DNA of 64,000 bases from Ignelater luminosus (Eukaryota; Arthropoda; Insecta; Coleoptera; Elateridae), in contig VTPC01001827.1 in the NCBI GenBank assembly GCA_011009095.1, positions 233,088-297,087 of the forward strand, written 5' to 3'. Position numbers and translations under genes: made by a program. Position 1 is the first letter of the stretch, and every line of letters starts with the position of its first letter. This document shows positions 59,158 through 64,000 of the stretch, in pieces. A model generated the notes under the pieces. The model was not told the origin of the DNA. It worked only from the letters and a program-made list of their open reading frames with translations, and did not search any database.

Positions 59158-59394
59158 TCAAGAGAAACTTTCCACTTCCGCTTCCTTTATGGAACCTGTG
59201 CAATCGATATCTGGCTTTTGCCGTTTCGGGCTTATAGCTCGACCTAGGAAAGAATTTTTTCTCTTTCGTATCTCTAACGATTTCGGAGTCCTACGCTTGC
59301 AACGTGGGGGATACAAATAAAACCTACGAGTTTTGCTCTTTTTGTATTCCGCTGTTTCGCTCCATTCCGGTGCTGAACCCGAAAAATCAAACAA
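59158..59394 (-). CDS. orphan basic ORF, 78 codons
   Basis: The ATG at 59394 opens MFDFSGSAPEWSETAEYKKS, followed by a strongly basic stretch with many Lys and Arg (RFYLYPPRCKRRTPKSLE, ISPKRQKPD), and a stop at 59158. GC content is higher than in the flanks, and a G-rich patch (59416-59430) lies just upstream. I recognise no family. It could be a host first exon or a leftover of the adjacent LINE. No good donor was found. Confidence 0.22.
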   Translation of the reverse strand: MFDFSGSAPEWSETAEYKKSKTRRFYLYPPRCKRRTPKSLEIRKRKNSFLGRAISPKRQKPDIDCTGSIKEAEVESFS

Positions 59395-60915
59395 AAATCG
59401 ATCTAGCTTGCTTTCGGGGAGGGGGGAAACATCGGGACACCGTTAATTAATATCCGTGCGAGTCATTCCAACGAAGTTTCTGGTGCAATATGAAAACTCT
59501 CCGCTTTGGTTTCCCAAACTAAAATAAAAATAACTTGACAGTTTCTTTTATATTACTTGATCCAACCCCACCAATACAAATGTGACGAACCCTCACTGAT
59601 TCACTCACTTGCTTCTTTCAAGAAAGCACATTTGAAGCTATGACGTTATCGATATTTTGTTAATGGTAACTTCAACTTTGTTATGTGATTGCACGTCACC
59701 GTTCTTTCCAAAGATGTGCCAAAAAAACGTACACTTGAGAAATAGAAATTATGGGAAACAAATTATATTTTGTGAGCATAATTTAAATGTATGATAATTA
59801 TGTGTTTAATGGTTAAGGAAAAAAGTATTTTATTTTCCACATTCATATGCCTTTTGCTTTAAATGCTTTCTCCACGCGCGAAAACAGAAAAATTCGTAAT
59901 GGCCGTCGTATGACATCATTTGATATGTCCAGCGTTAACTAGATGCAGAAAAACAAAGTAATAATCAAGAAAAGCACCAATACTGCATATGCAAATCTAA
60001 TTAATTTTACAACTATTACTGACAAATTATTTTAAAATAATATAAATTATTCACAAAATTTCAAAAACAATTTAATAATTGTTTTACAATAGTTTTACAC
60101 ACTAAACTATTAGGGAAATTTAATAATTTATGTTCTGACTATCTAGTGCTTTTAAACGGTGTATTTACAATGTTGGTAGCGCTCTCGGCACTATATTTTT
60201 GAAATTGTAGATTAATAACGGAAAATCTAAAACTTGAAAATTGGAAAGTATTTTAAAACAGTGAAACGGTCCATTCTGTTACAAAAGCAAAACGATGTAT
60301 TTAACTATTTATAAATCTTTATACATAAAATTTGTGAATAAAAAATGGAAAGCAATTAAACAAAATTTTGACATACTTACATAACCTTAATTAGATTGCC
60401 TTGTAGAGCAATGACAATTTGTAGATGACAAAAGCACAAGAAACAATAATGTAAATCAAATGACGTCACACCAATCACATTAGCGTTTGCGACCACGTAG
60501 ATTTTTTTTTAAATATTTCTGTATTTTTCTAATCTTTATCATAATTACATCTCAAAAACGTCTCTAACTTTAATTTTAGGAAGTCCCACATCTTTAAAAT
60601 TCTTAAATAATAATAATAAATAAATTTTTTTCTGTGTATGATAAGAAAAAGTAACAACAGTGACAACATTGGCAACGTCGCAACCTCCGGGTGATTCAAG
60701 CATTTTCCTATTTTGAATCAGATTTCCACTCCCTAATTTTCTTAAAATTTCTCTAAATTCGTGTTGACTGACCAGAGTCCACGAATTTACTTTCATTTAA
60801 TTATATTTTAACGAACTAACGGTAAGTTTTCGTATAAGAATTTTATTATTAAATTTACATCTTTTGCCTGTAAATATGAAAACAAATCCCTTTATACGAA
60901 TTTTAGATATAAACC
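59395..60915. other. intergenic, with dispersed repeat
   Basis: 59395-60040 shows nothing recognisable. 60047-60513 is the second copy of the dispersed repeat. 60514-60915 should hold the ARPC1 promoter and 5' UTR; the ATG context aaaccATGG at 60916 is strong. Confidence 0.4.
60047..60513 (+). repeat. dispersed repeat, copy 2
   Basis: Same orientation as 28805-29155 and alignable over most of its length. The best-preserved part is the right end (tgacgtcacaccaatcaca, then a gcgtttgc block). It is longer than copy 1 because of small insertions. Confidence 0.6.
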
Positions 60916-62137
60916 ATGGTCGAACAACACCGATTTGGTAATATAATCAGCCCAATAACTTGCCATGCTTGGAATAAAGATCGTACCCGTAAGTATCTGG
61001 ATTTACCAATTTGAATCTTTTACATTTTGATTGAGGTTATGGGCGTTGTCATTATTACATTCAAGTTTATCTCTTTTTACAGAAATAGCCATCTCTCCTA
61101 ATAATCAGGAAGTTCATATATATCACCGCAATGGTTCTGATTGGAAATTGTTGGATGTTTTAAACCAGCATGATCTACGAGTGATGGGTATTGATTGGGC
61201 TCCAAATACAAATCGTATAGTTACCTGTGCCGTGGATCGTAATGCTTATGTGTGGACTCAAGGGGAAGATGGGAAGTGGAAGCCCACTCTTGTCTTGTTA
61301 CGTATTAATCGTGCTGCAACATGTGTCAAATGGTCACCAGATGAAAACAAATTTGCTGTCGGATCGGGAGCTCGTTTAATATCAGTTTGCTATTTTGAAT
61401 CGGAAAATGATTGGTGGGTTTCAAAACATATAAAGAAACCTATTCGTTCAACTATAACATCTATCGATTGGCATCCTAACAATGTTTTGTTAGTGGCAGG
61501 TTCGACTGATTTTAAAGTACGAGTTTTTTCTGCTTATATTAAAGATATTGAGAAAACACCTGAAGCTACACCTTGGGGTACGAAGATGTCTCTTGGACAA
61601 CTCATGGCAGAATTTCCTAACTCTGCTTCTGGTGGAGGTTGGGTGCATAGTGTTAGCTTTTCTCCTGATGGAAATAAAATATGTTGGGTTGCACACGATT
61701 CGTCAATTAATGTTGCAGATGCCACTAAGGGAAATGCAATGATCAAATTGAAGACAGAATTCTTGCCATTTTTAAGCTGTACTTGGATCAGTAACCATTC
61801 AATTGTTGCAGCTGGGCACAGTTGTATGCCCTTACTGTATTCGTTAGATACAAACGGCCAATTACATTTTTCTGCAAAATTAGATACTTCTCAGAAGAAA
61901 GAAGCTGGGGGCCTTTCAGCGATGAGGAAATTTCAGTCTTTGGATAAACAAGCTCGAGTTGAAATATCCGATACAAATTTGGATTCCATCCATCAAAATG
62001 CTATAACTTGTTTGTGTTTGTACGGAGGTACGAAAGCTGATGCTATTAAGTTTAGCACTTCTGGATTGGATGGGCAGTTGGTTATTTGGAATTTGTTGTC
62101 ATTGGAAAAAGAGATTCAGGGCTTGAAGATCTTTTAA
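60916..62137 (+). CDS. ARPC1: Arp2/3 complex subunit 1
   Basis: WD40 beta-propeller subunit of the Arp2/3 complex, which nucleates branched actin in the cytoplasm. Exons 60916-60988 and 61083-62137 join in frame (phase 1) to 375 residues; human ARPC1A has 370. The start MVEQHRFGNIISPITCHAWN lies in a strong context (aaaccATGG). The propeller blades show NNQEVHIYHRNG, HDLRVMGIDWAPNTNRIVT, DRNAYVWTQGEDGKWKPTL, INRAATCVKWSPDENKFAVG, TITSIDWHPNNVLLVAGSTD, GWVHSVSFSPDG and HQNAITCLCLY. The only intron is 94 nt. Insects normally carry a single gene of this family. DPH1 follows 396 bp downstream on the same strand; the two are separate genes. Confidence 0.97.
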
Positions 62138-62533
62138 AACAATTTTATTAATATTTGATTATTCCACTACAATAATGTAAATGTAATAACATATGTTGCT
62201 TTATCGATAAGGTTGATGTGTGTTGTATGCTATTATAAGTATTACATTCTTTAATTAAGAAATTTTATTAAATTTTATAGAATTAAATGAATCCCATTTA
62301 TTTTTCTAAGCTAATAAGAATATTTTTAGTATCTTTTAACTTTTAAAAATTCTTTGTAAAATGCAACCCTGGATTGGAAATGTAACCTCAAAAAAAATGT
62401 AAATGTGTGGTTTCTGAACATAACCTGAAAATTGCAACAAATTATGCAAGTTAGTTTGAATGGTTTGATAAAAAAAGAAGAACTAAAGTATTTTAAGAAA
62501 AGAGAACTCCACTGAGATAATTACATAGTTACC

Positions 62534-63754
62534 ATGTCAGAAGATTCAGCTTTAGTTGTTCGTGCAAAACCAGAACGAAAGGTTTTCACAGCAAAAAAAT
62601 TAAGTAAAATACCAGACTCATTATTGCAAAATAAAGAGTTACAGAATGATATTAATATGTTACCATCAAATTATAATTTCGAAATACCAAAAACAATATG
62701 GAGAATACAAGAATTGGGTGCAAAAATGGTAGCGCTTCAAATGCCAGAAGGATTATTATTGTTTGCAACAACAATATCTGATATAATTCGTAAATACACA
62801 GATGTTGATACCGTTATAATGGGAGATGTAACTTACGGGGCATGTTGCATAGATGATCTTACAGCAAAAGCATTAGGTGTTGATCTTCTTGTACATTATG
62901 GCCACAGTTGTTTAGTACCGATGGATGTAAATAGTGGATTAAAAGTGTTGTATATATTTGTTGATATTAAAATTGATGTTTTACATTTTATCGAAACATT
63001 GAAATTAAATTTTATGACTAATATAAGATTGGGATTAGTGAGTACAATACAGTTCGTTGCAACATTGCAAGCAGTAGCGAATCAATTGCGAGAAGAAAGG
63101 TACGATGTTACTGTTCCACAATTTAAACCGCTCTCTCCTGGAGAAATATTAGGTTGCACAGCACCCACTGTGAAATGTGTAGATGCCATTGTTTATTTAG
63201 GAGATGGTCGTTTCCATTTAGAAGCAGCTATGATAGCTAATCCTAAATTAGAAGCATATAGATATGACCCCTACAGTAAAAAATTCACTAGGGAATATTA
63301 TGAACATGAAGAAATGCAAGCGATAAGACGAAAATCTATTAATGATGCAAAATATGCCGGAAGATTTGGAATCATAATGGGAACACTAGGTCGGCAAGGA
63401 AATCCAAAAGTTGTACATCATATGGAGAAACGTTTGCAAAGTTGTAATAAACAAACAACTGTAATCCTATTATCAGAGATATTTCCTGCAAAATTAGATT
63501 TGTTTACTGGAATAGATGCGTTTGTTCAGATTGCTTGTCCACGGTTATCTATAGATTGGGGACGAGCATTTTCAAAACCCCTCCTTACACCATATGAGAC
63601 AGCAGTTGTTCTTGAAGAAGCAGAATGGCTTGCAGATAAAGATAACAGTAGTTATCCTATGGATTTTTATGCTAATGCTAGTTTAGGTCCGTGGACTCCT
63701 AATTATAAACCTAAAGAAAAGGAGATTCTGAAAAGATGTGGCAAATGCTCATAA
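62534..63754 (+). CDS. DPH1: diphthamide biosynthesis protein 1
   Basis: With DPH2 it forms the non-canonical radical-SAM enzyme that moves the 3-amino-3-carboxypropyl group of SAM onto a histidine of elongation factor 2, the first step of diphthamide synthesis in the cytosol. It is 406 residues in one exon; human has 443. The three cluster-binding cysteines are visible: Cys104 in YGACC, Cys208 in LGCTAP and Cys335 in [11 protein letters not shown]. Other landmarks are [37 protein letters not shown] and GRQGNP. It ends with a short KRCGKCS tail. The start [16 protein letters not shown] follows taccATG. Poly(A) signal at 63796. Confidence 0.97.
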   Translation: MSEDSALVVRAKPERKVFTAKKLSKIPDSLLQNKELQNDINMLPSNYNFEIPKTIWRIQELGAKMVALQMPEGLLLFATTISDIIRKYTDVDTVIMGDVTYGACCIDDLTAKALGVDLLVHYGHSCLVPMDVNSGLKVLYIFVDIKIDVLHFIETLKLNFMTNIRLGLVSTIQFVATLQAVANQLREERYDVTVPQFKPLSPGEILGCTAPTVKCVDAIVYLGDGRFHLEAAMIANPKLEAYRYDPYSKKFTREYYEHEEMQAIRRKSINDAKYAGRFGIIMGTLGRQGNPKVVHHMEKRLQSCNKQTTVILLSEIFPAKLDLFTGIDAFVQIACPRLSIDWGRAFSKPLLTPYETAVVLEEAEWLADKDNSSYPMDFYANASLGPWTPNYKPKEKEILKRCGKCS

Positions 63755-63795
63755 TAATTAGTTGTTAGTGTTGTTGTAAATAATCCTGTGTTACT

Positions 63796-63801
63796 AATAA
63801 A
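63796..63801 (+). terminator. poly(A) signal of DPH1
   Basis: AATAAA 42 bases after the DPH1 stop codon, followed by a T-rich stretch. The rest of the window to 64000 shows no gene. Confidence 0.6.
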
Positions 63802-64000
63802 TCTTTTTTTATTTAACTTACAAACTTTATTTATAATCGTTTTATTAATTCTCAAACATGCCGCTCAAAACTTGTTGAATTGGTTGGAGCAGTTTGATTG
63901 GTTAGTTGTCCGTAGTCAGCGTTGCCAATCTATAATTGCAAATCGCTATAACCCTATTTTATTTAGAGTTTCTTGAAGTACAATTTGACGTTAATTATCA

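Noticed and set aside
60916-63754. ARPC1-DPH1 as an operon-like pair
   Set aside because: 396 bp apart, with no sign of shared processing. DPH1 has its own start context and poly(A) signal.

Overview
The window reads as insect nuclear DNA: AT-rich, short GT-AG introns, single-copy housekeeping genes with clear animal orthologues, C2H2 zinc-finger paralogues, R1- and Jockey-type LINEs and a mariner. A beetle is my best guess from the mix of LINEs and zinc fingers, but nothing here fixes the order. No tRNA, rRNA, CRISPR array or LTR/virus-like element was recognised.

Layout. 1-835 is a tandem satellite with a unit of about 140 bp; 836-4991 is mostly non-coding, with one possible first exon (- strand) at 2750-2927. 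Three paralogous medium-chain acyl-CoA dehydrogenase genes follow: copy A (4992-9988, -), copy B (13586-15514, +, broken by a 400-base assembly gap) and copy C (27780-30410, +). They share intron positions and phases wherever they can be compared. A C9orf78/TLS1-like splicing factor gene (11469-12573, -) sits between A and B. The 15.7-27.05 kb interval between B and C is a transposon nest: a 3'-truncated LINE, an R1-like LINE cut by a nearly intact mariner and by a foldback MITE, and a TIR element that received a GC-rich LINE lacking its reverse transcriptase core.

30.7-43.6 kb holds four C2H2 zinc-finger genes on both strands, a degraded Jockey LINE and a single-exon mitochondrial intermediate peptidase gene. 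Then come POLR3H (45344-46124, +) and FBXL16 (46520-54588, -) tail to tail. The 6 kb FBXL16 intron contains a MITE and a transposase fossil with an intron-like insert. 54.6-60.9 kb is intergenic, with a 9-bp-period minisatellite, another R1-like LINE and a dispersed repeat also found in an intron of copy C. The window ends with ARPC1 and DPH1, both on +.

The genes do not form one pathway. The most notable signals are the local expansion of the acyl-CoA dehydrogenase, where residues expected at the floor of the acyl pocket differ among copies, and the zinc-finger duplication cluster. Exon boundaries were read by eye from splice sites and protein similarity.
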